Below the pieces are notes generated by a model that made no database searches, was not told where the DNA came from, and saw only the letters and a program-made list of their open reading frames with translations. This document shows positions 40,747-51,230 of a stretch of 59,919 nt of DNA, piece by piece. Position 1 is the first letter of the stretch, and every line of letters starts with the position of its first letter. Source of the DNA: Takakia lepidozioides (taxonomy: Eukaryota; Streptophyta; Takakiopsida; Takakiales; Takakiaceae); contig CM060731.1 in the NCBI GenBank assembly GCA_030704615.1, forward strand, positions 81,078,756-81,138,674, in the 5' to 3' direction. The position numbers and the translations under genes are program-made.

Positions 40747-43700
40747 ATGACGAGGCGTCGTTTGTTGGAGAACACAGGGCCAAGGCAGCAGGTGAACGCG
40801 GAGACTGATTCACAAGAGCAGACGGAGACTGAGGCAGCGGCTGCGACACAGTCGGCGATAAGAGTGCGCCAGCCTGTGGAGGCAGAGATGAATCGCAGGG
40901 ACACTGAAGAAGGTGGAAGCACGCGGAACGCCGAACCTGAAGAAGGTCAAGAAACCCTTGCGCAGACAGAAACTCCAGCAGATGTGAGAGGGAAGAGGAA
41001 AGCTGCAGAAGGGGATCAAAGTTCAAAACCTAAGAAGGTGCCAGTAAGTTTTATCATATAGTCTATGTGATTGCCTTTCAAGGAGTCCTTCCTCTTCCAT
41101 TCTTTAGCAGGAACTACTGAATCGCGAGCGTCGTTAACGCCATTCGATTCTGCTCATGAGATTTATGTACCTATGTGTTTGAAGAGAGAGTCTGCACTTA
41201 CTATTCTCCCTAAACTACACTGAATGTCGTTGCCGCCAATCAGTTGCACATATATGTCATTACACAACACCGATCCGGCAGGTTGTTATCTTTTGTGATT
41301 GTCGTTAACGCCGTTCGCTATCGCTCTCACTTTTGTTTTGAATACGGCAGTCTCGGCTTTGCATGTGTAGATTGTGCTGAATTCTTTCACACCATTCATG
41401 GTGAGTTTCCTTGATACAGAGTGATTGTCGTTACCGCCATTCACTATTTGCAAATCACTTAGTCAGAACTGAATGGCATCGTGCAGAAAACTGTGAGGTC
41501 GAAGCCTACAGGATCAGAGGGGAAAGGATCTGGAGATGGGGACGAGTCCGCAAAAAGCTCAGAGAATACAGATGAAGCAGATGAATCCGAAGTGCACTAC
41601 CTTGACAAGGTGAAAGAACTCATGTCATTCCAGAAGGTAAACTCTCAGGAGGTTATAAGGGACATGCTCGTATCTGGAGGGCGTCTGGACATACCTCTGT
41701 GCCGGATGATATCAATGCCTGTTGTGCGTCCACCTCTTTCCCATGACATAACAAAATTGGAGAGTGATTTTGTGCATGGATATAGACTTGGTGCACAAGT
41801 TTTTTATGTGTCACTGACGGATATAAATGGGAAAAGCACATTAGTTTCTCCAGAGATCAGTGATAACTGGGATGAGTGCTGGAAAGATGCCAATGAGGAG
41901 TTCGAGCTGGGCCTCATGATGGGAAAGAACACCCAGCAATTTTGCAACCACATGTTCTACGTCTGGGACGGCAACCACCGATTGCTGGCATGGATGGGAT
42001 ACATTCAGAAACACCATTCGAAAGACAAAGACAAGCATGTTGCTGTGGAGGCAATGGTTTTGGATCCAGGAAACGACATCGCTAGGCTTCTTACAGCTAT
42101 GCACGACGTGAACAAGTAAGTCATCCAGGAGATTTGATTCCCTCTGTAGTGTCTTGTTGATCCTCAAAAAACAGTGTTAAGGAATGCAATGTTTTCAATG
42201 TTTTTGCAGATCGACAGAGAAATCGCATGTGACAACAAGCTTGGTTCACACACTATTCCGAATTCAGAGGATTGGTCTGATGAAGCTGGATGATTTTCGG
42301 ACAGTACTACCACCCAATATCATCAAGAAGTGCGAAACAGGAAGAGCTGCAGGCACTTGGTATTCTTTGACACGAGAGGCGTTTCTGGAGTACATGTATG
42401 CGGTAAGCCCGAGTCTGTAATCTGTTTACTTTTCGAATACATGTTTAGAGTCCCTTCGGAGCTAATCACTACTTGAATGAATGCAGCAAGAACTGGCAGA
42501 GGCAGCTGAGAAGGGAAAATCCGAATATTACCGCACTACACCAGAGGAACTAAGGACATCAAAGGGTGTGGAAGCTGCAATAAAGAAGGAGTTTGAGATG
42601 CGAAGAACCAAATTGATGTCAGCCTTCGGAAAGCAGCTTAGAATAGTAGATCCTGGACTTGGTCCTGAGTTCCTTCAGCAGATCAAAACACACTATGACA
42701 AGCATGTGCATCCGGAGATGCAGCAGGAGAAATTGCACCGGCTGGCCATATCGATGGTCGACCCACAAACAAAAATAAGGTGGCTGGAGATATGGAACTC
42801 AGATCAAACAGTAAAGGACTTGAATCAGTTCCCAAAGAGCACCATACAGCCTGGCACAAAGGTGGAAGGAATCAGTGATTTGGTGTTTGATAACTGGCTC
42901 CACAAGGCTACATTTTGGAGTCAGGTGTGTATTCGAACATGCTGTTTCTTCTCTTCAAGTATGTGATGTGTTTCTTTTTTGCAATTCTGACAAATATACT
43001 ATTTGCAGCTCGAAAAGCGCGCCGTCATTGTGCTGGATCAGACTTTGAAGGACCTGAACATTGCGATTGTTTCCCCTCCCCAAATGTCATTGGAGGCATA
43101 CATAAGGAAGTGGAGAGGTCTCACCTGGAGATACTGTTTTTTCCGGGAGTTCTCCAAAGATGGTAACATTTTACGGTCCAACGACTTTGACAGTCAGGTT
43201 GGAGGAGAGTGGGCCATGATGCGAGTTGTGTACAGGTGAAATGTCATACTTGAAACTCTACTGTTTTTTTGGGAAAAATTGTGGCTTCATATGGATTGCA
43301 ATCTTAGATCCAGATTGAATGTCGTTGACGACATTCACTTCTTTGTCTGAGTCATTCTTAAGCGAGTATATGAATTCACCTGGTTAGGATCTAAGGGTGC
43401 AATTATATTGTCCCTGATTAGAATTGATAATGTCCTTGAATGGCGTTGACGACATTCACATACGGAGTTGTTGTGCGGTCCTCAAGGTTATTTAAATTTT
43501 TGTAATGTCCATAGAGGATACAATGAGGGTTGATCACTTCATTTTGCTGAATGTCAATGCAGACATTCAGTTGTTCTGCATTGTTTTTTCCTCTTGCGAT
43601 GAATATGGAGGCTTCATAAGCTCTGTTTTAAGAAATCCAAAGTGAATGTCGTTGACGACATTCACAGCTGTGTCTGTATTATTAAAAAACGACAAATTCA

Positions 43701-46383
43701 ATTTCATGGATTGGGGAGCTAAGTAATTGGTTTCTTTTTTGTATTTTTGTGAATGGCGTTGACGCCATTCACATACAGTGATGTTGTGAGGTCCTCAGTG
43801 ATAGGTTCGTTATGAATGTGCATTGAGTTTTCCTGGATGGTTCCTTACTCAATTTTTTTATTTCCATCCTGTGATTTTGCTTCATTTCAGTAATAATTTG
43901 GCTTCATTCTTGAATGTCGTTGACGACATTCACTTCTATGTCTGTGTCATTTCTAATCGCTTATTTGCATTCACCTGGATTAGGATGTATTTACAGTGTC
44001 ATGGAATGGAATGTTCTGAATGGCGTTGACGACATTCATATCTGGAGCAGTAGTGTGGTCCTGAAAGGTCCTTGGAGCAGTTGTCAGAGCCATTTCAATC
44101 CATGTTTTATTCTTTCTGTTCTACTTGCATCTTACTCACTGAGCGCTTTTGTGGGTTGGGATTCATCTCCTTTTTTCAGGTACACGAAATATGTGCTTAT
44201 GGAAGGAAATCACCTGAGCGGAATTCCCGACTATCTTGACATGTGGTCGGACCCTGCAAACGATCCAACCATGTATACTGCAGGGATATTGAAGGACTGG
44301 AGTCCTTCTCACTTCAGAGACTGTGGGTGGTACCTTGACTGCCCACCTGAGCACACGACCTTTCAAGAACAGCATATGAAATACTTGAACAATAACGCTG
44401 AGATGCTGGCGCCTTTGACTGACGAAGAGTATCAACGAAACATAGCAACCTTGGCTGCCAAGGAGCCTGATGCTCAGGGAACGCCGCAGAAGGGAAAGAA
44501 GGCGGGCCGCAAACCAAAAGACAAGGCTGTTGATGTCATAGCCATCTCACCAGCAAAGCCAAAGGACAAAGACAAGTCCAAAGAGAAGGAAAAGGACAAG
44601 GGGAAGGAGAATGAAAAGGAGATGGAGAGTGGGCAGGACTTTACTGCTGGAAGATATACCCGCACTCTTCAGTGCGTGTTCGATGCCAAGCCACACCCTT
44701 CCCGTTCTGATTCAGCAGGAGAGATGAAAATTGTTAATGAGGGTTGGCTTTCGATGATGCAGAGTCGAAAGAGAGGATACACTGGGGTGCCATCCCCTAC
44801 CTGGGACAATATAATCTCATTCCTCAATCTGGTGAGAATTCCATTTTCTTTCCTTTTTCTCTGAATGTTTCGTTGGCAGTATTTCAGTCTCGTTCTTTGA
44901 AAACATTCTTGCCATCGTTCTTATAAAAAACATGTCTGTTGCAGGTGAGCACAGGTCCCACCTTCGTGTGCGGTGTGCAGAAAACTTATGCGGCCGACAT
45001 TGTCATTCTCGACATCCCGGATGGCCAGGCTGTGCCAGAAGTTCTTCCAAAGGGCAAGACGCCAGGGTGGAACAAATTCGAGGACAACTACTGGAGTTGG
45101 GTATTCGGGTTCTGTAACAATTTCCTCTCTGATGCAGGGACACTTCTGCTTTTTCAGTCATGTGACAATGATAGTCGTCGGGCATTGGCATCATACCTCA
45201 AGTCTTCAGGGTTTGAAGTTTTGCGCACATGGAATTGTGTGAACAGCCTCTACCTTGTGAAAGGGGGTTTCCCTGGTCAGCTGGTATGCCGTCTGCCTTC
45301 TGCTTATGCTTTGATCATGAGTTTCAATTTTCTCTGCAGCTCCACTCTAGTAGAATGTTTTATGATCGACACCGATCATCAACGATTCATGGTTTTTTGG
45401 TGTCAGAGTTCTGAATAGCCGATGTACACACTTCCACTTTAGATTGTGTTTACCACACTAACCTGCTATCTTTGGCAGACGAGGATGTTCGAGGCGATCT
45501 GCCTGCGGAGGATTCGCACATCAAAGACACCATCCTCCATCCGCAGCTTTGAGATTTCTGACCAGGGTTGTTTCGTCAACCCCCCCTATGAGCCCCATGT
45601 CGATGACATTTTGTACAACTTCATGCAGTCCAGTCAGACTCTGAAGAGACCAGATGGCACTCCCTGGAGAGGTGCAAAGGAAAAGTCACCAGCATTCATG
45701 CAAATACTGCTGGAGTCATGCAGCCACCGCTCTGCACGGGTGGTCGATCTTTCTGTGTCCACAGGTTCGTTTTCTCCCTTCCGAATTGGTTTCCTTTCAA
45801 CAGTTTCATCTGCTTAAATCCCCTCCTCCAAACTGTTTATGTTCTCCTGTCTGGTGCAGGAGCAACTTACCACGCATGCAAGGCAGGCGGAAGAAGCCTT
45901 TTTGGTATGGAGGGTGATTCTGACCTCTACAACACAGTGCTCCTCCCCCTTTTGTCTGGCTCCACTTCAGGCACACAGACTGATCGGATTCATATTCGAA
46001 ATGATGACGATCCCGAAGATAAGCAGGTCGACAACGACTTTTCATGTGAGTAAGTGCTAAACCCTCTTTGGGAGTCATACTCAATTTCTCGATAACATCA
46101 AAGTTACAGTAATAACTTTTTCAGGCTGTCTTTCAGGAAAGCCAGCGGTGGATCTTCAGGAGATACAGTCATTTCTGGCGAGTCTGTTTTCGACAGCCCC
46201 CTTTCCAATTTTCTGCTCCCTGTTTATGCCGAAGCAATGGCACTTCACGCGTCCGAGTCCCTATCCCCTGACTTTTTAGTGGCCAGCCGTAGGTGTATCC
46301 AGCGTGGATCCGGTGTTCTAAAATACTTAGACTTAGATGCAGAGGAAGAGGGGATACATTGTACTGACTCTGAGTCAGACTGA
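40747..46383 (+). CDS. ParB-like and beta-class amino-methyltransferase-like fusion protein (transposon cargo)
   Basis: Ten exons were assembled with GT-AG borders and matching phases: 40747-41043, 41487-42115, 42210-42402, 42487-42924, 43009-43235, 44180-44831, 44945-45283, 45479-45764, 45860-46049 and 46137-46383, giving 1165 residues. Residues 1-130 are charged and disordered. A ParB-like domain with VWDGNHRLLAW (258-268) follows. About 697-742 is a Lys-rich tract with GRKPKDK, likely for DNA binding or nuclear entry. From 813 on, the fold order matches beta-class N4/N6 methyltransferases: ADIVILDIPDG (motif IV place, 829-839), a WSW ... AGTLLLF segment, then KSPAFMQILLES and VVDLSVSTGATYHACKAGGRSLFGMEGD (motif I side, split here by exon joint at 1021). 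Motif IV is DIPD instead of DPPY and motif I lacks FxGxG, so catalysis is doubtful. ParB-methylase fusions are known in phages and bacteria. Role inferred: DNA binding or anti-silencing. Confidence 0.7.
41129..41443. repeat. Four diverged copies of the intronic palindrome, intron 1
   Basis: Copies at 41129-41146, 41221-41242, 41297-41318 and 41422-41443 share a GTCGTT-(A/G)(A/C)CGCC-TTC core with the intron 5 palindromes but are less symmetrical. Confidence 0.65.
43316..44038. repeat. Seven copies of a 22-bp palindrome, intron 5
   Basis: Each copy has arms TGAATGTCGT and its reverse complement around a TG centre, with small variations. Positions are 43316-43337, 43437-43458, 43549-43570, 43643-43664, 43750-43771, 43911-43932 and 44017-44038. 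Spacing is 94-161 bp, and the sequence between the copies is mostly unrelated. The whole intron is 944 bp, much longer than the other introns of this gene. Confidence 0.85.
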
Positions 46384-47071
46384 ACTGTATTCTTTTAATA
46401 TTCATTTTCATATTATCTGGAAACGTTGAATCCCCTTACTCTACCGTAGTTGTTCCTTTAGAACAAATAATAATCACAGAATCAACTTTCGTTTAAATTG
46501 CTATATGTATGAATCCATCTCACAAACCTTCCTGACTCTTCTCATATCCATTGTGCATTCATCTACACTGTATTCATGCGTGCTCCATTCATGAAAGCTT
46601 CCTTTGTACAACATCCATTGTACATTCATCCTCTGTACTCTTTAATCCACCCCACAAACCTTCCACACTCATTTCATATACTTTGTGCATTCGTCAAAAG
46701 ATTTGGTCATGCATCTTCCTGTCATGAATTTTTGTCATTGCTCAACATCCATTATACATTCATCCATTTTACTCTTATCCATCCGTCATTCATCCATCTA
46801 CATAGATTTTTCAAACTCATCCATCTGTTTATCATCCAACTGTACATTCATCCATCATTTATTCAATGCCTTTTATTATGTCGTCCAGCTTGTTTCCGCG
46901 GTAAAGGGTGCCAATCCGCGGGAATACACTCCACTTCTTTCTGGGTGCGTGGTGACTCGGCCTCCACGTGTGATGACGTGGACTGAGCCCCGTGACGTGG
47001 CATTTGCGCAAGGTGACGTGGCGTGAGCGCAGTCGCGCTCACGTGACCAGGCTCACGCCGAGGCATCCCTG
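46384..47071. repeat. Right end of the transposon: CATTCATCC repeats and inverted terminus
   Basis: From about 46555 to 46860, short degenerate repeats of the CATCCATTGTACATTCATCC type fill the space after the cargo gene. The outer ~110 bp (46960-47071) carry GACGTGGCGTGAGCG and GCGCTCACGTGA, inverted relative to the left end. Confidence 0.7.
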
Positions 47072-47080
47072 CCTTGCCTT

Positions 47081-47483
47081 GATGCTAGCCGCTGACAATA
47101 ACACCCTAGAATTGTTCCAGCAAAACACCCAGCCCTACTTATCACACTAGTTCATGACTTGCGTCTGCTTCCAACAGGCATTCACCTTTTGCCTGGATTG
47201 TTCCACCATTGACTGGGGTCGGAACCGTATTCATTCCAGAGCTTCTCCACATCTCTATTATCTATTTTTCGATACTTTCCTGTTGACCACATTGGCAGTA
47301 ACATGTCAAAATCACTCCAACACCACCATAGATCCACCAACGAGCTAACTTGTAGAATTCAACATGAAAATTTAGGGACAATTCTGATATCAGGGGAAAA
47401 CATGGTGAAATATGTTGAAGAAGGTACCTTCATTAGCAGTGGGCCTTGTTCTATCAATTGTGCTGCTACCATGCTGTTTCCAG
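47081..47483. repeat. ~570-bp repeat unit, part right of the transposon
   Basis: This continues the unit interrupted at 35740 (GCTGACAAT, ATTCACCTTTTGCCT, GTCAAAATCACTCCA, ending GACCATCTACCCA). Confidence 0.65.
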
Positions 47484-48237
47484 TTGACCATCTACCCACT
47501 TAGAATTGCAAGAAAAGAACCTAAAGTTGGAAAAGTTGAAGTTCGATTATCAGGTGCTTACTGAGAAAGCTAAAAACGCGGATCAGCTGTTGAAAGAGGC
47601 TGAAAAGCGTGAAATGAAAGAAATTAAGGCTCGTAATCAACTGTTGGTTGAGTGAAAAAATAAAAATAAGTACTGATAAACAGCCACGTCTAGATGACGC
47701 TGATGAGCGTGTAGCGCATAATCCGCGAGTCTGGCTTGGATTTAAGGCTGAATTCGAGCAAGGCCGCAGGGCGTAGCTTTTCGCGGGCCGCGATGAAAAA
47801 AAATAATTTTTTTCGCAGGTATTTTATTTGGCCTTTGCTAAGAACAGGGAAAGCACTGTGCCTCCAATGACTCTCCGTACCGTTTCATTCCTCCATCCTC
47901 CCGGTTCCAAGCCCCCATCATTTGTTATGCGGATAATGTGGGCGCAGCACCGGTTTCACCGCGCTCGCGGGGCAATGACCCCCGCAGCGCGAAGAAGGAT
48001 GGGTGCACCTGCGCCCTGGATCATGACAAATGATTCATCTCCCCGCCGTGTACCTGATTCCAGCTTCCAGACCTAGAGCCCAGTCAGTCTGCCTGCCTCA
48101 CCTCACAAAGTATCTTCACATGGCCCGCAGAAAAGACATTGTGGATTCCCTCTCTTGATCCTCTTTCAGAAGTTGCGGTCATGGTTGAGGATGTGCCTGA
48201 TTTTATCAACTGTGCCGCTGCAGCTGTTGTCTATATT
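47484..48237. other. Insert between repeat units, with a coiled-coil coding remnant
   Basis: From about 47500 to 47656 the plus strand is open and encodes a Lys/Glu/Leu-rich heptad-like stretch (LEKLKFDYQVLTEKAKNADQ). A second open stretch, about 47667-47776, contains PRLDDADERVAHNPRVW and ends at TAG. The two are in different frames. I do not recognise the protein. About 48103-48232 is an inverted copy of 48600-48733, part of the PPR-type repeat. Confidence 0.35.
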
Positions 48238-48560
48238 TGACCATCTACCCATTTAGGTTTCTTGTAGCTATTGATCCACATGGAATCACAGGTAATCTGG
48301 AGCTTGAAGTCCGGCCCTCTTGGATGAATCTGGACCCACACTCTATCCCTTCTCCTCCAACTATCCATGCCTCTGCACAAATCATGCATTCATCTTTGTC
48401 CTTGCTGCTAGCAGCTGACAATGACAACCTAGGAAACACCCAATCACACTAGTTCATATGCTGAATTGGGTCTGCTACTCTCTGTCATCTACTAGGCATT
48501 CAACTTTTTGCCTCGGTTGTTCCACCATTCACTGGGGTCAACAAGATATTCCCAAGGTGA
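48238..48560. repeat. Partial ~570-bp repeat unit
   Basis: It begins with the GACCATCTACCCATTTAGG block and includes the CTCTGCACAAATCATGCAT and ATTCAACTTTTTGCCTCGG blocks. It is shortened internally. Confidence 0.6.
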
Positions 48561-49560
48561 ATGCATGTCAGATTACCATATGCAAAGAGGTGCATGGTTG
48601 CATCGCCAAAGACAGCAGCTGCAGCGGCACAGTTGATAAAGTCAGGCACCTCAACCATGACCACAGCTTCTGGAAGAGGATCAAGAGAGGGAGTCCACAA
48701 TGCCTCTTCTGGCACTTATGGGCATGTGAACATGCTTTGTGAGTTGAAAGAGGCTCTACTGACTTTAAACCAAGGAGTCATTTCAGCAGATTCAGATACG
48801 TATGTCTGTCTCTTAAGTGCATCAAGATGAAAGGCCTTGAAGTTAGAAAGCAGGTGCACACTCACATTATCCAAAGTGCACGCCAAATTTTTTTGTACTC
48901 AACACCCTTGTCAACATGTATGTTATGTGCGGGGCATCATGGATGCTCACCAAGTGTTCAACAGAATGCCTCAACGATCTTCCATCACGTGGAACACGAT
49001 GCTTGCAGGGCACACAGCAGGGGCGTGGTATGGAGGCCTTGGAGAATTTGGTGAGGGCACCTTCTTCTTCGACCTATTTCAGCCTGTTTTTCCCTCTCAT
49101 CAGACTCGGCCCTGAATTTACATTTTGAATTGTCAAGGACAATGTGGTGAGGGCACCTTCTTCTTCGACCTATTTCAGCTTGTTTTGCCCTTTCATCAGA
49201 CTCGGCCTTGAGATGCATATTGAATTCTGTAAGTTAGCTCATTGGGTGGATCTGTGGTGGTTTGGAATGACTATGACAAGTAACTGCCGATGTGGCAGCA
49301 GGAAAGTATCCAAAACAGATAACAGAGATGATGAGAAGGTGTGGAAGTCCATGGTGACATCGTCAAAGCTGGAATTGTACCAGATGTCATCCTGAACACT
49401 CCCCTGGTTGGACGTCTATGCCAAATGTGGGTGCATTAAGGATGCGAAGGGAGTTTTCAACACTATGGCTGAACCAAATATGGTGTCATGGAACGCGATG
49501 CTTGCAGGGTATGCACAGCAGGGACATGGTATGGAGGCTTTGGAGACCTATGATCAAATG
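48561..49560 (+). pseudogene. Broken PLS-type PPR gene fragments, plus strand
   Basis: Translations in changing frames give LCELKEALLTLNQG, KQVHTHIIQSAR, FNRMPQRSSITWNTMLAG and, at about 49408-49560, DVYAKCGCIKDAKGVF with MVSWNAMLAGYAQQGHG. These are consecutive helices of plant PLS-class pentatricopeptide repeats, which bind organelle RNA in the intact genes. Several frameshifts, and an insert at about 49050-49250 with a direct duplication (GTGAGGGCACCTTCTTCTTCG twice), break the gene. No E or DYW domain is seen. Confidence 0.7.
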
Positions 49561-50539
49561 ATGGGGGAAGGGGGGGCAGCTTCTGCAATAGCACAACAGC
49601 TACAATACAAGTCCAACTCTGAAGATGTCGCCATGTGGATCTCTTTCCCCTTTTCCAAAGCTGCCAGGGCAATGCTCAGATTGATATTTGGTACAATTCC
49701 AGCTTTGATGATATCCCCATGCACCTCTTTGCCCTTCTCCAGGCCAGCTGCCCGGCTTGTACAAGCATTGCGAATGCACACAAACATGATGTGTTTCCCC
49801 CATCATTTGCTCATAGGTTCCAAAGCCTCCATTCCACATCCATGCTGTTCATTTCCTGCAAGCACATCATATCGCACTCCACGACACCACATGTCGTCAT
49901 AGTGTCAAACACTCCCTTTGCATCCTAGATGCACCCAAATTTTGCAAACATGTCCACCAGGGTATTGTTCAGAATGTCATCTGGTACAATTCCAGCTCTG
50001 AAGATGCCGCCATGGACCTCTTTCCCCTTTTCCAAAGCTGACAGGGCAGTGTTCAGATTGACATTTGGCACATTTCCAGCTTTGATGTCCCCATGCACCT
50101 ATTGCCCTTCTCCAGGGCTACCAGGCTTGCACAAACATTGCAAATGCACACAAACATGATGTGTTTCCCCCATCTTTTGCTCATAGCTCTCCAAAGCCTC
50201 CATCCCACGTCCCTCGTGCATACCCTGCAAAGCATCGCACTCCACGACACACATCTCGTTCAGCCATGTGTCGAACTCTCCCTTTGCATCCTAGATGCAC
50301 CACATTTTGCATACATGTCCACCAGGGTAGGTTCAGAATGAACATTTGGTATAATTCCAGCTCTAAAGATGTCGCCATGGACCTCTTTCCCCTTTTCCAG
50401 AGCTGCCAGGGCAGTTGTTCATAAGACATTTGGTACAATTCCAGCTTTGATGATTACCCCATGCACCTCTTTGCCCTTGTCCAGGCTCGATGCACCCACA
50501 TTTCGCATACATGTCCACCAGGGTATGGTTCAGAATGAC
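49561..50539 (-). pseudogene. Broken PPR gene fragments, minus strand
   Basis: The minus strand repeats short PPR blocks (LEKGKEVHGDIIKAGIVPN type) several times in tandem, with a TTGGTACAATTCCAGC core on the plus strand at about 49690, 49985, 50345 and 50428. Orientation is opposite to the preceding PPR block, so the locus is rearranged. Copy 2 of the retrotransposon starts inside the last block, after CAGAATGAC. Confidence 0.65.
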
Positions 50540-51230
50540 TGTGATGGGCTGTGATGGCTGTGTATAGGCTGTGCCCCTGTCCTGTGGGGCTTTTGTTGTG
50601 ACGGGCTGTGTCAGGCTGTGACAGGCTGTGCCCAGTGGCCTTGGGGGCTGTGACAGGGCTGTGTGTGCCCTGAGGCCTGGTTGCTGGGGTTCTGTGACGG
50701 GCTGTGACAGGCTGTGCCCATGGCCTTTGGGGCTGTGATGGGCTGTGTGACAGGTCCGTTGCCTGGGCCTTGATGGGTGTGAGGTGTGAGGGGCGTGTGA
50801 GGGGCTTGTGACAGGCCGTGCCCATGGCCTTTGGGGCTGTGACGGGCTGTGTGAGGGGCTGTGACAGGCCGTGCCTGAGGCCTTTGGGGCTGGGTGAAGG
50901 TGGAGGGGCTGTGGGGGCTGTGACAGGCCGTGCCTGAGGCCTTTGAGAGGCTGTGACGGGCTGTGTGTGAGGGGCTGTGACAGGCGTGCCTGAGGCCTTT
51001 GGGGCTGTGTGACGGGCTGTGAGGGGCTGTGTGACAGGCCGTGCCTGAGGCCTTTGAGGCTGTGTGACGGGCTGCTGTGGGGCTGTGACAGGCTGTGCCC
51101 AGTGGCCTGTGGGACTGTGACGGCTGTGACCAGTGAGCTGTGTGGGCCTGTGCTGGTCTGTGGTGGCCCGTGTTGACTGTGGATGGCCTGTGCTGACTTG
51201 TGGAGGCAATGGTGGACTAAGGACTGGCAT
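50540..51230. repeat. GGCTGTGACAGG minisatellite at the left end of copy 2
   Basis: About ten variable units of roughly 60 bp are built from GGCTGTGACAGG, GTGCC and GAGGCCTTTGGGGCTGTG. It begins TGTG at the deduced left border of copy 2. It is low complexity, and the open frames across it are artefacts. Confidence 0.65.

Larger units (their letters stand above)
35741..47071. mobile_element. Mutator-like DNA transposon with methyltransferase-like cargo, 11.3 kb
   Basis: CCTTGCCTT at 35732-35740 and 47072-47080 is a perfect 9-bp target duplication, the length typical of MULEs. Removing the element restores a unit of the surrounding ~570-bp repeat (CATCCTTGCCTT joined to GATGCTAGC-GCTGACAAT). 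The ends are imperfect inverted repeats sharing GGCGTGAGC, CACGTGAGCGCG and GCTCACGC over about 60 bp. Two divergent genes fill it: a transposase on the minus strand and a ParB/methyltransferase-like gene on the plus strand, with 855 bp between their start codons. Confidence 0.88.

Noticed and set aside
45578-45589. NPPY as the catalytic motif IV of the methyltransferase
   Set aside because: It lies only about 53 residues before the motif I place. DIPD at 835-838 has the expected ~180-residue distance and the hydrophobic strand before it. Kept as an alternative, not as the main call.
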